From: Anaerolineae bacterium
GTDB taxonomy: Bacteria; Chloroflexota; Anaerolineae; Aggregatilineales; Phototrophicaceae
Assembly (NCBI GenBank): GCA_022822545.1
Contig: JAJEBE010000010.1
Coordinates: 62,001-126,000 of the forward strand
Reading direction: 5' to 3'
DNA: 64,000 bases
Part shown: positions 1 to 7,984 of the stretch, in pieces
How the letters are laid out: each line of letters begins with the position of its first letter
Numbering within the stretch: the first letter of the stretch is position 1
Notes under the pieces: generated by a model
What the model was told of the DNA's origin: nothing
Seen by the model: only the letters and a program-made list of their open reading frames with translations
The model's database searches: none
Translations under genes and position numbers: made by a program

Positions 1-784
1 GCATCGAAAGGGCGGCGCCCCCGCGCGCGTCGCCGTCAACTCGCGTCAAGACCAAACCGGTGATGCCCAGGCTTTCATTGAAGCCGCGCGCGATATTCAC
101 CGCTTCCTGGCCCGTCATCGCATCGGCGACCAGCAGAATTTCGGCCGGCGAGGAAATCCGCTTGATGTCCTCCAACTCGCTCATGCGCGTGTCATCAATC
201 TGCAAGCGGCCCGCAGTATCAATCAGAACAATATCGCAATCCAGCTCTTTCGCGCGTTTGAGCCCCCGCTTGACGATGGCGGGCGGCGAATCGGAAATGC
301 CTTCTTCGTAATAAGGGATATTGATTTGCTTGGCCAGCGTGACGAGCTGGTCAACAGCGGCGGGTCGATAGGTATCGGCGGCGATCATCAAGGGCTTCTT
401 GCCTTCGCCGCGCAGGTGAAGCGCCAACTTCGCTGTATTGGTGGTTTTGCCCGTGCCTTGCAAGCCGACCATCATGATCACATGCGGCTTGCTGCTGCCG
501 CTGTAATTCAGGCGCCCGGCCTCCCCCAGCATCTCCACCATTTCTTCGTGGATGATCTTGACGACCTGCTCGCTCGGTTTCAGCGCCTTGTGGACCTCCT
601 CGCCAAGAGCGCGCTCCCGCACCTCCTTGATGAAGTCCTTCACGATCGGCAGGGCGACATCGGCCTCGAGCAGCGCCATGCGGACTTCCCGCATGACTGC
701 CTTGACGTCAGCTTCCTTGACGGTGCCGCCTTTGCGCAAGCCTTCAAAGGCCGTATCAAGCCTTTGCGAAAGCGTTTCGAACAT
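1..784 (-). CDS. ffh: Signal recognition particle GTPase Ffh (3' end outside window)
   Basis: The protein starts MFETLSQRLDTAFEGLRKGG, the usual start of the N domain of Ffh, the SRP54 GTPase that takes nascent membrane proteins to FtsY and SecYEG. The G domain follows: P-loop GLQGTGKTTNTAKLA near residue 106, the conserved AADTYRPAAVDQL segment, DTAGRLQIDD near 190 and TRVDGDARGG near 247. About 261 codons lie in the window. The methionine-rich M domain that binds 4.5S RNA is cut off by the window edge. The start is supported by AGGGGC seven bases upstream and by a good promoter at 815-843. FtsY would share the NG fold, but its acidic N-terminal extension is absent, so Ffh is preferred. Confidence 0.95.
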   Translation of the reverse strand, partial: MFETLSQRLDTAFEGLRKGGTVKEADVKAVMREVRMALLEADVALPIVKDFIKEVRERALGEEVHKALKPSEQVVKIIHEEMVEMLGEAGRLNYSGSSKPHVIMMVGLQGTGKTTNTAKLALHLRGEGKKPLMIAADTYRPAAVDQLVTLAKQINIPYYEEGISDSPPAIVKRGLKRAKELDCDIVLIDTAGRLQIDDTRMSELEDIKRISSPAEILLVADAMTGQEAVNIARGFNESLGITGLVLTRVDGDARGGAALSM

Positions 785-814
785 GTTTGCCCCTGATGAA
801 AAGAACGCCGAACA

Positions 815-843
815 ATTTTATGACATGCCTCGGTGATAGTCAA
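815..843 (-). promoter_or_regulatory. Sigma-70-type promoter of ffh
   Basis: Read on the minus strand: TTGACT, a spacer of exactly 17 bases, TAAAAT, ending 31 bases before the ffh ATG. The spacing matches the other promoters readable in this window. Confidence 0.6.
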
Positions 844-929
844 GATGTGGCTTTACGTGGCTAACTTATACAGGGAGTGGTGAAATTGAGGACATGGCAA
901 CCAATTATCCTGACTCCGGAATACTAGAT

Positions 930-955
930 GTAGGGGCGCTCCTTGGATCGCCCGC
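930..955. repeat. Half copy of the 71-bp palindromic intergenic repeat
   Basis: Starts GTAGGGGCGCTCCTTGGATC and ends CGCCCGC. It matches the left half of the full elements at 34487-34557 and 40375-40446. The half is itself an imperfect hairpin (GGGCGCTCC against GGATCGCCC). Confidence 0.5.
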
Positions 956-1058
956 AGTTTCAGATTCTTCGACCCCGCCAAACATATATCCGCACAGAAA
1001 ACCATAAGCGCGACTTGTCAACCCGCCCGCAACCCACCGTATGAAAATCCTAATGCGT

Positions 1059-1105
1059 GAACATTTGTTCTTCCATGCCTGTTCTTTTTCTGCTACCCTG
1101 ACACC
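1059..1105 (+). promoter_or_regulatory. SOS-type (LexA-box) leaderless promoter, locus A
   Basis: GAACATTTGTTC at 1059-1070 is a perfect GAAC-N4-GTTC palindrome, the LexA/DinR operator type. TTCCAT follows directly in the -35 position (1071-1076). The extended -10 TGC-TACCCT is at 1091-1099, then 6 bases, then ATG at 1106, so transcription would begin at or next to the start codon. The same layout occurs at 40555-40598 (plus) and 54594-54548 (minus). The layout is seen directly; binding by LexA is inference. Confidence 0.6.
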
Positions 1106-1579
1106 ATGAACGCCAAATCGCCAATCCAGCATCTATCCGAAACCATGCTGTCCCTAATCCAAAATACAACTATTATCGCGCCAAATCCGCAATTTCAGCG
1201 CCCAGACTACCGCTGTATCCATACTGTATTGATAGAGACCAGCAAACTTGCCATCCTCTGCCTATGTTTACTTCAACTTTTTTATCTTCTGTTGGTACTG
1301 TATTTATCCTCTGTGGGGCTTTTTGGGGTCTTTTTTTATCCTTTGCTTCTTTGCCGGAATGATCTTGAAAGGACAAAAAAATGCCGAAACATTCTCGGCT
1401 CCTCTTCCCGAGCGCTGCAAGCGCGGCGGACGACCCTGCGGCTGCCAGCGGTCAGAGCCGTTCAGGCTGCGCTCTGCCCGTCAGACGGCACGAAGCGCCG
1501 CATGACGACGAAAGCGACAAGACCCAGCACGCCGGCCACCACGCCGATAAGCAGGAAGTTGCCTTCGCTGAACTTGTAG
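1106..1579 (+). CDS. Uncertain small ORF downstream of SOS-type promoter, locus A
   Basis: A 157-codon frame beginning MNAKSPIQHLSETM directly after the leaderless promoter. Residues 48-84 form one long hydrophobic stretch (LAILCLCLLQLFYLLL and onward) encoded by a T-rich tract at about 1250-1350. Beyond about codon 90 it runs through the terminator at 1375-1400 and into the 3' end of the convergent MFS gene, which looks non-genuine. No family is recognised. The phrase CIHTV near residue 37 recurs as CMHTV in the in-frame ORF at locus B. It could be a short membrane peptide of SOS-toxin type, a decayed gene, or non-coding. Confidence 0.2.
   Translation: MNAKSPIQHLSETMLSLIQNTTIIAPNPQFQRPDYRCIHTVLIETSKLAILCLCLLQLFYLLLVLYLSSVGLFGVFFYPLLLCRNDLERTKKCRNILGSSSRALQARRTTLRLPAVRAVQAALCPSDGTKRRMTTKATRPSTPATTPISRKLPSLNL
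1375..1400 (-). terminator. Intrinsic terminator after the MFS gene
   Basis: On the minus strand AGCCGAGAATGTTTCGGC forms a short stem (GCCGA/TCGGC) followed by ATTTTTTT. It lies 62 bases past the MFS stop codon and would end the long minus-strand run of genes. Confidence 0.55.
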
Positions 1580-2649
1580 ATCAGCGCGCCCAGCGCAGCC
1601 CCCGCGACGCGCCCGAGCGAATGCGCGCCCATATTCGCGCTCATCATCACCGCGCGGGACTTCGGCATGATCTCGGTGAAGAGGGGCAAGGCGGAGACGA
1701 TAGCCGTCTCAATACAGATGAACATCACAAATATGCCGAACATCGCCAGCGGCAAACTGAAGTTGAGATAAGGAATGATGAAGAAACAGATGGCGGCCAC
1801 AAGCATGCCGTACATGGACGTCTGCTTCGTGCCGAAGCGGTCCGCGACTGTGATGACGATGAACTCGCCGATGACCTCCGCCACAGCGATCACGATGGTG
1901 ATAGCGCCGAGAGCGGTGAGCAGCAAGTCGAAGGAGTCTTCCATCCACAAGCCGTAATTGATGAAGAAGATTTCGTGCGACAGCGTCAAGCACAGGGAGT
2001 AGGCCAGGGCGGCCACCGCCGGTCCGTGTGCGCTGACGGCGCGCATGGCCGTGAGCGGATTGACGACGCGGATGGGATGGTCATGGCCGGGCTCCCGGTC
2101 GGATTCAACCACGAGCCAGATGGCAAGCGCGCCCGCGCCCAGCATAATCGACAGGAACAGGAATACCGCTTGCAGGGAACTGGAATCGAGAAGAAAGCCG
2201 GCGACAGGCGCGGCGATCAAGAGGGAAAGCGCCCAGCTCAACTCGGCGAAGCCCATGACACGGGCGCGGCGGGTGAAATGGATGGTATCGCCGAAGTAAG
2301 CTTGAATGGTCGGATCGTAGATGATCTTGCCGACGCCGAGGGCGAACATGACCACGACGAAGATGCCGTAATTGGCGAAGAGCGCGCTGAGCAGGCTGAT
2401 GCCGGACATAAAGACGAGGACGCCAACCATCACGGCCTTGCGCCCGTAATGGACGAAGATCGTGCCGAGGATGGGGCTAAGCAAACCGGCGCCGTTCGTC
2501 AGCGCGATGACATTTTGAATGCTGTCGGCGGAGACGCTGAAGCTCGCGCCGATGGCGGACACAAAGGGATAAGGAAAGCGCCGGGAGATGTTGATGACCA
2601 GGCGGCCAAATACAATGGCTAGGATGGACCAGACAAGTCTGTTCTTCAC
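1462..2649 (-). CDS. MFS-family membrane transporter
   Basis: A 395-residue polytopic protein with about 12 hydrophobic segments. The A-loop between helices 2 and 3 reads GTIFVHYGRKAVM, close to the MFS signature G-x-x-x-D-x-x-G-R-R; the matching C-terminal loop is ADRFGTKQTSM. A hydrophilic central loop (VESDREPGHDHPIRVVNP) separates the two six-helix halves. It should act as a secondary transporter in the cytoplasmic membrane; the substrate cannot be read from sequence. The start is GTG at 2649 with GGAATTGAG upstream. It is the last gene of a compact minus-strand run (26 bases after the phosphatase-fold gene) and ends near the terminator at 1375-1400. Confidence 0.85.
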   Translation of the reverse strand: MKNRLVWSILAIVFGRLVINISRRFPYPFVSAIGASFSVSADSIQNVIALTNGAGLLSPILGTIFVHYGRKAVMVGVLVFMSGISLLSALFANYGIFVVVMFALGVGKIIYDPTIQAYFGDTIHFTRRARVMGFAELSWALSLLIAAPVAGFLLDSSSLQAVFLFLSIMLGAGALAIWLVVESDREPGHDHPIRVVNPLTAMRAVSAHGPAVAALAYSLCLTLSHEIFFINYGLWMEDSFDLLLTALGAITIVIAVAEVIGEFIVITVADRFGTKQTSMYGMLVAAICFFIIPYLNFSLPLAMFGIFVMFICIETAIVSALPLFTEIMPKSRAVMMSANMGAHSLGRVAGAALGALIYKFSEGNFLLIGVVAGVLGLVAFVVMRRFVPSDGQSAA

Positions 2650-2675
2650 TGGCGGCTCAATTCCAACGAGTCGAT

Positions 2676-3593
2676 TCAGGCATGATGAAAGAGCATTCTA
2701 TCACAGGCGGGAACGAAGTCGGTCAGACTTGTGAAGCCTTCCGCGAACACTTTGGCATGGGCGCCAATGACGACCGTCGGCACATCGTTCAGAGTGTGAC
2801 GGCGGCTGCTGAGGTCTTCCATGTTGCCGTGATCGCTCGTGATGACGACCAGACCGGCCGCTTCATCCCACTCATCCAGCAGGCCGCGGAGCACGGCGTC
2901 GAAGCGTTCGAGCGTTTCAACGCCGCGCTTGAGCGTGCCGCGATGCCCGATGCGGTCCGTCAGCCAGTGAGAGTGGAAGCTGAAGTCGTATTGAATTGCG
3001 AGCCGCGCCAGGAGGCGCCCGGCATCGCGCGCGGCATACGCGGGCAAGTCCGGCAGCTTGAGGTAGCTGCGCCAGCTGTCGGGCGTCCATTCCGCTGTCA
3101 AGGCGCGCTGCTGGATGACATCGGCGAGCGTGAAGTGAGGCAAGCCAGAGGCAAAGGCGGCCTGCTGAATGCTGGAGCGCAGCGTCTTGCCTCGCGCAAA
3201 GTCCGATAGCAGGCGCGGCGGATAGGCGGTCAACAGGCGCGCGGATTTGCCGCGTTCCGTCAGGCGGCGGAAGTAGCTGTGCTCGGCGATGATTTCGCGC
3301 GTCGTCGCATCGGGTTTCGGTCCGTAGTGACGGCCAACGAGATTGGGCACGTTCAGGCCGGTCAAGAGGCTCGCTTGTCCGGTGCCGCTTTGCGGGCGCC
3401 CGGGCACGCCGAGTCTCGCGTCGGTCGGGATGAAGATGGCGCGTCTGCTCTCCTGCAAGCCGGTAGTCGCCAGCCAGCGCACCCCATTGCTCAGGCTGAG
3501 CATGGTTGGCGTATCGGCGGCGGCGAAAGGGTTGATTGCGGGATCGTCTTCACCCAAGCCGATGCCGTCCAGGAAGAGCGTCAGGATTCGCAT
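2676..3593 (-). CDS. Alkaline-phosphatase-superfamily metalloenzyme (phosphomutase-like)
   Basis: 305 residues. The N-terminal FLDGIGLGEDDP supplies the first metal-binding Asp, SGTGQASLLTG near residue 89 fits the nucleophile loop, and TSDHGNMEDL near 255 plus RRHTLNDVPTVV near 266 supply the remaining Asp/His metal ligands. This pattern is typical of the fold shared by cofactor-independent phosphoglycerate mutase and phosphopentomutase. The protein is much shorter than true iPGM (about 510) and somewhat shorter than phosphopentomutase (about 390), and lacks their full signature, so its substrate is unknown. It lies 12 bases from the MBL hydrolase gene, in the same operon. No convincing ribosome site precedes the ATG. 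Confidence 0.65.
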   Translation of the reverse strand: MRILTLFLDGIGLGEDDPAINPFAAADTPTMLSLSNGVRWLATTGLQESRRAIFIPTDARLGVPGRPQSGTGQASLLTGLNVPNLVGRHYGPKPDATTREIIAEHSYFRRLTERGKSARLLTAYPPRLLSDFARGKTLRSSIQQAAFASGLPHFTLADVIQQRALTAEWTPDSWRSYLKLPDLPAYAARDAGRLLARLAIQYDFSFHSHWLTDRIGHRGTLKRGVETLERFDAVLRGLLDEWDEAAGLVVITSDHGNMEDLSSRRHTLNDVPTVVIGAHAKVFAEGFTSLTDFVPACDRMLFHHA

Positions 3594-3605
3594 TGCGCGG
3601 CGAGG

Positions 3606-4262
3606 TTAGAGTCGGCCGCCATACGAGAGCAAGAAGGGGTTGCTTCGCCGTTCCCGCCCGATGGTCGTCGCGCCCATGTGGCCGGGCAAGACCCGCACAT
3701 CATCGTCCAGCACCATGATCTTCTCGAAGATCGATGCCATCAGCAACTCATGGTCGCCACCGGGCAAGTCCGTCCGGCCGATGCTGCCGGCGAAGAGGCT
3801 GTCGCCGCTGAAGAGGATCTTTTGCTCGGGCAGGTAGAAGCTGAGATGACCCGGCGCGTGGCCGGGCGTATAAAGGCTGTGAAGGCGGATCGCGTCCTGC
3901 GCGATGACTTCCGGTTCGGTTTTCAGAAGGCGGTCCGGTTTGGCGGCGGCGGGTAATTCACCCAAACCAAAGAAGAGTCCTTGCAGCGGGATTTCATCCA
4001 GCAGCGTCTCACAGTCTTCGTGGATGTAGAAGGGAATACCCAGCGCCTCCTTGATCGCCGCGCTCGCCAGAACATGATCGAGGTGGGCATGGGTGGCGAT
4101 CATCAGCTTGATGGACCAGCCTTCGGCGGCGGCCGCCTCCAGAATCACCGCCGCCTCATCAACCGGATCGATCAAGACGGCGTTGCCTGTCTGAGTATCG
4201 GCGACCAGATAGGCGTTGGTGGCGAAAGGACCGAGCGTCAAAGACTTTATTTTGATGGGCAT
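3606..4262 (-). CDS. Metallo-beta-lactamase-fold hydrolase (glyoxalase II-like)
   Basis: 218 residues. The metal-binding motif T-H-A-H-L-D-H lies near residue 57, followed by TPGHAPGHLSFY (third His), SGDSLFAGSIGRTDLPGG (bridging Asp) and VLPGHMGATTIGRE (last His). The order and spacing match small glyoxalase-II/YcbL-type thioesterases, which hydrolyse S-acyl-glutathione-like or related esters in the cytoplasm. The exact substrate is unknown. The start is supported by ACGAGGAT a few bases upstream. It lies 11 bases from murJ and 12 from the phosphatase-fold gene, so it is likely co-transcribed. Confidence 0.85.
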   Translation of the reverse strand: MPIKIKSLTLGPFATNAYLVADTQTGNAVLIDPVDEAAVILEAAAAEGWSIKLMIATHAHLDHVLASAAIKEALGIPFYIHEDCETLLDEIPLQGLFFGLGELPAAAKPDRLLKTEPEVIAQDAIRLHSLYTPGHAPGHLSFYLPEQKILFSGDSLFAGSIGRTDLPGGDHELLMASIFEKIMVLDDDVRVLPGHMGATTIGRERRSNPFLLSYGGRL

Positions 4263-4273
4263 CTATATCCTCG

Positions 4274-5938
4274 TTAAGCTGGGCGGCGTATTGTGATGAT
4301 CCGCCATAGTTCCGTCAATTCACTCATGCGCAGGAGCAGCGCCGCCAGCGCAAAAGCCGCCAGGCCAGCGACAGCCTCAACCGCGAGCCGCGCGATGGTG
4401 ACGGTCAAGCCGGCTTGAGGAACCAGTTGCTCCCAAGCCGCGTCGACAGCGACAATGACGCCAGCCATAATCAGCGAGGCGGCGAGTGTCTTTAACAGGC
4501 AGAGCGAGAGCGCGTCTTCGTGAATGCCGCGCCAGCGCCGGCGCAGAATGTAAAGCAATAATACCACCTCGAACATGACGCCGAGCGAATTGGCCAGCGC
4601 CAGGCCGCTCACGTTGCCGACTTCCGGCCGCAGCGACAAGCTTGGCAGCGAGCGGGCGACCGAATTGAGCAGGCTGTTGGCGCTGACGGTATTGACATCG
4701 CTGAGGGCGAGGGCGAGGACGAAGTTTATGAGCGCGCCGCCCAACGCGGCGAATAGCGGCGTCAAGGTGTCTTTATCGGCGTAGAAGCTGCGCGCGATGA
4801 CTTCCAGCGTGGAATGCACGATGAGACCGAGCGTGAACATGGTCAACGCGCTGTAGACCAGGGCCGAGGCGGAGGCGTCAAAGGCGCCGCGCTCCAGCAG
4901 GCTAATCAGCGGACGGCCGAGCACGATCAAGCCGATAGCGGCCGGAATGCTGCTGACCAGGATGAAGCGCAGGGCGCCGGTCATGGCGCCGCGTTTGCCC
5001 TCGAGATCGTTCATCTCGCTAAGGGCGGCCAGGGTGGGGAAGATCACGATGCCCATCGCTGTGCCGATGAGGGTCTGCGGAATCTGCATCAGGCGCCAGC
5101 CCCAATCCAGCGCGCTGACCGAGCCGACTCCGAGCCGCGAGGCGATATTGTTCATCACCAGAAAGTTGAGGCTGAAGACGCCCAAGCCGCCAATGCGAGG
5201 CAGCATCAAGCGGATGACCCGCCACAACTGCGGGTTAAACAAGCCCAATTCAAGGCGCCAGCGCATCTTGTAACGGATCAAGCCCGGGACCTGGATGCCG
5301 AAGTGCAAAGCGGCCCCGATTACAGCGCCGACGGCGATGCCGTGGACGCCCAGGCGCGGCAGCAGGAAGATCACGCCGAAGAGGATGCCGATATCGTACA
5401 TGATCGGCGCCAGCGCCGGCAGCAGGAAATGCTGGTGCGAGTTGAGGATGCCGCTGAATATCCCGCTCAGTGCGAAGATGATCGTGCTCAATAGCAAGAT
5501 TCGCATCATATCGACCGTGTCGCTGGCGGTGCCGGCGTCAAAGCCGGGCGCGACCACGTTGGCGACCAGCCAGGGCGCGGCAAGGAATACACCGGCGCTG
5601 ATGACAAGTGCCAGCATGAAAATCGTGTTGATGAGGTGGCTGGATAGTTGCCAGGCGGAATCAAGATCGCCTTTCGCCAGGAAGCCGCTGAAGATCGGGA
5701 TGAAGGCGTGGGTCAAGGCGCCGCCGGAGATCAGAATGACAATGAGTTCGGGAATGCGGTTGGCGGCGACATAGGCGTCAAGATCAGACCCGACGCCAAA
5801 AGCCTGCGCGATGATGATGGTCTGCAGCAAGCTGATGAGCTTGGCCGCGCCAAAGGCGATCATGACCGTCAGCGTGGAGCGGGCGATGCGACGCGCCATT
5901 TGTCTTTGCGATGCGGGCTTGACTGGGTCGGTTGCCAT
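4274..5938 (-). CDS. murJ: Lipid II flippase MurJ (MviN family)
   Basis: 554 residues with about 14 hydrophobic segments. The N-terminal region has TLTVMIAFGAAKLISLLQTI, then AQAFGVGSDLDAYVAANRIP, the typical MurJ start with a conserved Asp/Ala/Tyr stretch, and GGALTHAFIPIFSG shortly after, as in MurJ. LERGAFDASA near residue 349 matches the family's LLERGxF motif. MurJ flips undecaprenyl-linked peptidoglycan precursor across the membrane. It follows the C39-peptidase/TPR gene by 7 bases, which suggests an envelope-related operon. The MOP-fold alternative (O-antigen flippase) is less likely given these motifs. Confidence 0.92.
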   Translation of the reverse strand: MATDPVKPASQRQMARRIARSTLTVMIAFGAAKLISLLQTIIIAQAFGVGSDLDAYVAANRIPELIVILISGGALTHAFIPIFSGFLAKGDLDSAWQLSSHLINTIFMLALVISAGVFLAAPWLVANVVAPGFDAGTASDTVDMMRILLLSTIIFALSGIFSGILNSHQHFLLPALAPIMYDIGILFGVIFLLPRLGVHGIAVGAVIGAALHFGIQVPGLIRYKMRWRLELGLFNPQLWRVIRLMLPRIGGLGVFSLNFLVMNNIASRLGVGSVSALDWGWRLMQIPQTLIGTAMGIVIFPTLAALSEMNDLEGKRGAMTGALRFILVSSIPAAIGLIVLGRPLISLLERGAFDASASALVYSALTMFTLGLIVHSTLEVIARSFYADKDTLTPLFAALGGALINFVLALALSDVNTVSANSLLNSVARSLPSLSLRPEVGNVSGLALANSLGVMFEVVLLLYILRRRWRGIHEDALSLCLLKTLAASLIMAGVIVAVDAAWEQLVPQAGLTVTIARLAVEAVAGLAAFALAALLLRMSELTELWRIITIRRPA

Positions 5939-5945
5939 CGGCGTC

Positions 5946-7424
5946 TTAGTTCAAGTTTTCCAGCGCGTCGCGCGCGTCATCGTAATTGGGGTTGTATGCC
6001 AGAGCGCGGCGGTACAGGCTTTCCGCTTGGGCGCGGTTGCCTTGCGCTTCGCGGACGCGACCTTGCCAGTAGTAGGTCTCCTCGAGCTCGCTGGAGTTGT
6101 TCTGATTTATCCTGGCCAGGCTCAGCACATCATCGTAGCGCCCGACCGCAAAATAGGCTTCGAAGATGCCGAACTGATACCAGAAGATGCGCCAAGGCAA
6201 ATTGCCGGTGCGATTCGCTTGATCAAAGGCGACGGCGGCCTCCTCGTGCCGGTCCAGCGCCACCAGCGAGGTGCCCATATTGAGCCAGGCGAAGGCATTT
6301 TGCGGCTGGCGTCGCGCTTCGGCTTGGGCGGCGTCGAAGGCGAATTGCGCCGCGTCCCGCTCATCCCAGTGGGTATCCAGCAGGGCGCGCAGCAAGGTTT
6401 CGCGTTGTGGCTCGTAGACGACGATGAAGGTGCGGTTGAAGGCTTGCCAGTCGCTATCGACTTGGGCGTAGCTGGTAGCAACGCCTTGCGCCGCAGCGCC
6501 AACACCGAGGAAACTATCGAAGAAATAAAAGAGTTCAAGGCTGTCGTCGTAGGCGATGACGACGCGATAATGCCCGATCCAGTCGTAGGCTTCGAACATC
6601 GCGCCCGTCTCGATGATGACGGGGAAGCCCTCGTTCACCAGTCGCTTCAGTAATTCCAAAGTGCCGCCCATGCGCACGATCGCTTTCACGAAGGTTTCCT
6701 CGGCCACGAAGTCGGCCAATTCTTGCGGGCTGACGTTTTTGTCTTCGCGGTTGGGTTTGAGCCGCGAGCCGGCGTAGGCTTGGTCTTGCTGCCAGCCGTA
6801 ATAGCTCAGCGCCATGGTGATCGTTGCCGGACCGCAATTGTTCCAGGTTTGCTGCTGGTGGCGCACGCCTGATATGCGGGCGGCGCTGGGCAAGGTGTTG
6901 GACGGCGCGGCCGCGGCAATTCTTGTCGCCGCGCTGGCGCCCGGCTCGACTACCGGCTCGCTTGCTGTTTCGGTTGTTTGTTCGATTGCCGCAGTCGGAG
7001 TCGGCTCGTCAAGGATTGCTGGCTGGGGCGTTTCTGTTGGCGGGGCGGGGGTCGGCTGGGGCTTCGTTGGCGTGACCGCTGCCGCCGGTTCGGTAGCGGC
7101 GGGCGCGGCGATATCCAACGGCATATCCAGCAGGGCGAGGGCGCCGCCATCATCGGCGGCGACCACCAGGGTCGGGAAGACGCCGCCGGCCGGCGTCGGG
7201 CGTCGCAGCGCGCTCATGAAGGGAAGTTGGTCTATGATGCGCTGCTGTTGCGCTGGCTTCAGGATCTCGCGAAAGCCAATGACTACGCCGGCGATTCCCG
7301 CCACCACCAGGATGAAGATGAGGATAACGCCCCAAAAGAGAAACCTGGGCGGCGCCGGGGGACCTTGATCCCGGGGCTGATAGTAATAACTTCGGCTCGG
7401 CTGAGTGTCATGCAAGTCGGGCAC
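5946..7424 (-). CDS. Membrane-anchored C39-like peptidase with TPR repeats
   Basis: 492 residues in four parts. A cytoplasmic tail (1-28) is followed by one transmembrane helix (about 29-50), a Pro/Thr/Ala-rich linker (about 105-165) and a papain-like C39 domain (about 185-330). The catalytic Cys is in QQTWNNCGPATI (C197, with the oxyanion Gln before it), the His in WIGHYRVVIAYDD (H285), and an Asp in YFFDSFLG. Tetratricopeptide repeats occupy about 350-490 (AFAWLNMGTSLVALDRHEEA, then YYWQGRVREAQGNRAQAESL). The protease would face outside. The start is GTG with a weak ribosome site. It lies directly upstream of murJ. The substrate is unknown; double-glycine leader processing is possible, but no ABC transporter is fused or adjacent. 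Confidence 0.8.
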   Translation of the reverse strand: MPDLHDTQPSRSYYYQPRDQGPPAPPRFLFWGVILIFILVVAGIAGVVIGFREILKPAQQQRIIDQLPFMSALRRPTPAGGVFPTLVVAADDGGALALLDMPLDIAAPAATEPAAAVTPTKPQPTPAPPTETPQPAILDEPTPTAAIEQTTETASEPVVEPGASAATRIAAAAPSNTLPSAARISGVRHQQQTWNNCGPATITMALSYYGWQQDQAYAGSRLKPNREDKNVSPQELADFVAEETFVKAIVRMGGTLELLKRLVNEGFPVIIETGAMFEAYDWIGHYRVVIAYDDSLELFYFFDSFLGVGAAAQGVATSYAQVDSDWQAFNRTFIVVYEPQRETLLRALLDTHWDERDAAQFAFDAAQAEARRQPQNAFAWLNMGTSLVALDRHEEAAVAFDQANRTGNLPWRIFWYQFGIFEAYFAVGRYDDVLSLARINQNNSSELEETYYWQGRVREAQGNRAQAESLYRRALAYNPNYDDARDALENLN

Positions 7425-7531
7425 GGCGGCGGTCTCGTTCTATGCGTGGCGTCAATATAACACAGCCATGTCGCTTTTCCTGCGAATGGCGCGGCGCTTT
7501 CCACGTCACCTACTAGTATAATCGGCTATTG

Positions 7532-7984
7532 CTATGCGCAAATGTCTTCTGGGGGAAACGTAGCGGAACCGCAGCTTAAGGCGTCCAGGAAAGATTGCAG
7601 GATGATCCGCGCGGCGAGGTCGTCAATGGGGGCGTGCGGGTCCCGCTTTTGCGCTTTTGCCAGTTTCCGCGCTTCATCGCTGGTCAGATATTCGCTGATT
7701 TCCACGATGGGCAGGGACACTGTCTTTCGCATTTGCCCTATCCATTCGCGCACAAGATCGGCCTGGGTAAGGATGCCGGCCGGCGCGTTGGGGTTCAAGG
7801 GGACGCCAACGACAATGCCGGTGGCCCGCTCTCGTTCGGCGATGTCGCGGATGCGGGCGAAGTCTGCCTCAGGGCCGCGGCTTTCGATAATGTCGAACTC
7901 CCTCGCGCTGATGCCGAGGGCATCGCTGATGGCCAGGCCGATACGCTTTTCACCGTGATCAACGCCGAGCAAGCGTCCGATCAT
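7532..7984 (-). CDS. ruvX: Putative Holliday junction resolvase / pre-16S rRNA nuclease RuvX (YqgF)
   Basis: 150 residues with the YqgF pattern: LLGVDHGEKRIGLAISD at the N terminus (first catalytic Asp), IVVGVPLNPNAPAG near residue 58, EYLTSDEA near 98 (second acidic residue), and IDDLAARIILQSFLDAL near 119 (third Asp). The family has an RNase H fold and matures the 5' end of 16S rRNA; some members cut Holliday junctions. Its ATG overlaps the stop of the baseplate-J-domain gene (ATGA), so the two are translationally coupled. The common DERLTT motif reads SEYLTS here, keeping the Glu. Confidence 0.9.
   Translation of the reverse strand: MIGRLLGVDHGEKRIGLAISDALGISAREFDIIESRGPEADFARIRDIAERERATGIVVGVPLNPNAPAGILTQADLVREWIGQMRKTVSLPIVEISEYLTSDEARKLAKAQKRDPHAPIDDLAARIILQSFLDALSCGSATFPPEDICA

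Noticed and set aside
1381..2622. 413-codon plus-strand frame, rich in His, Asp and Glu
   Set aside because: It is antisense to the MFS transporter, whose membrane helices and MFS motifs are clear. The composition is what an antisense of hydrophobic codons gives.
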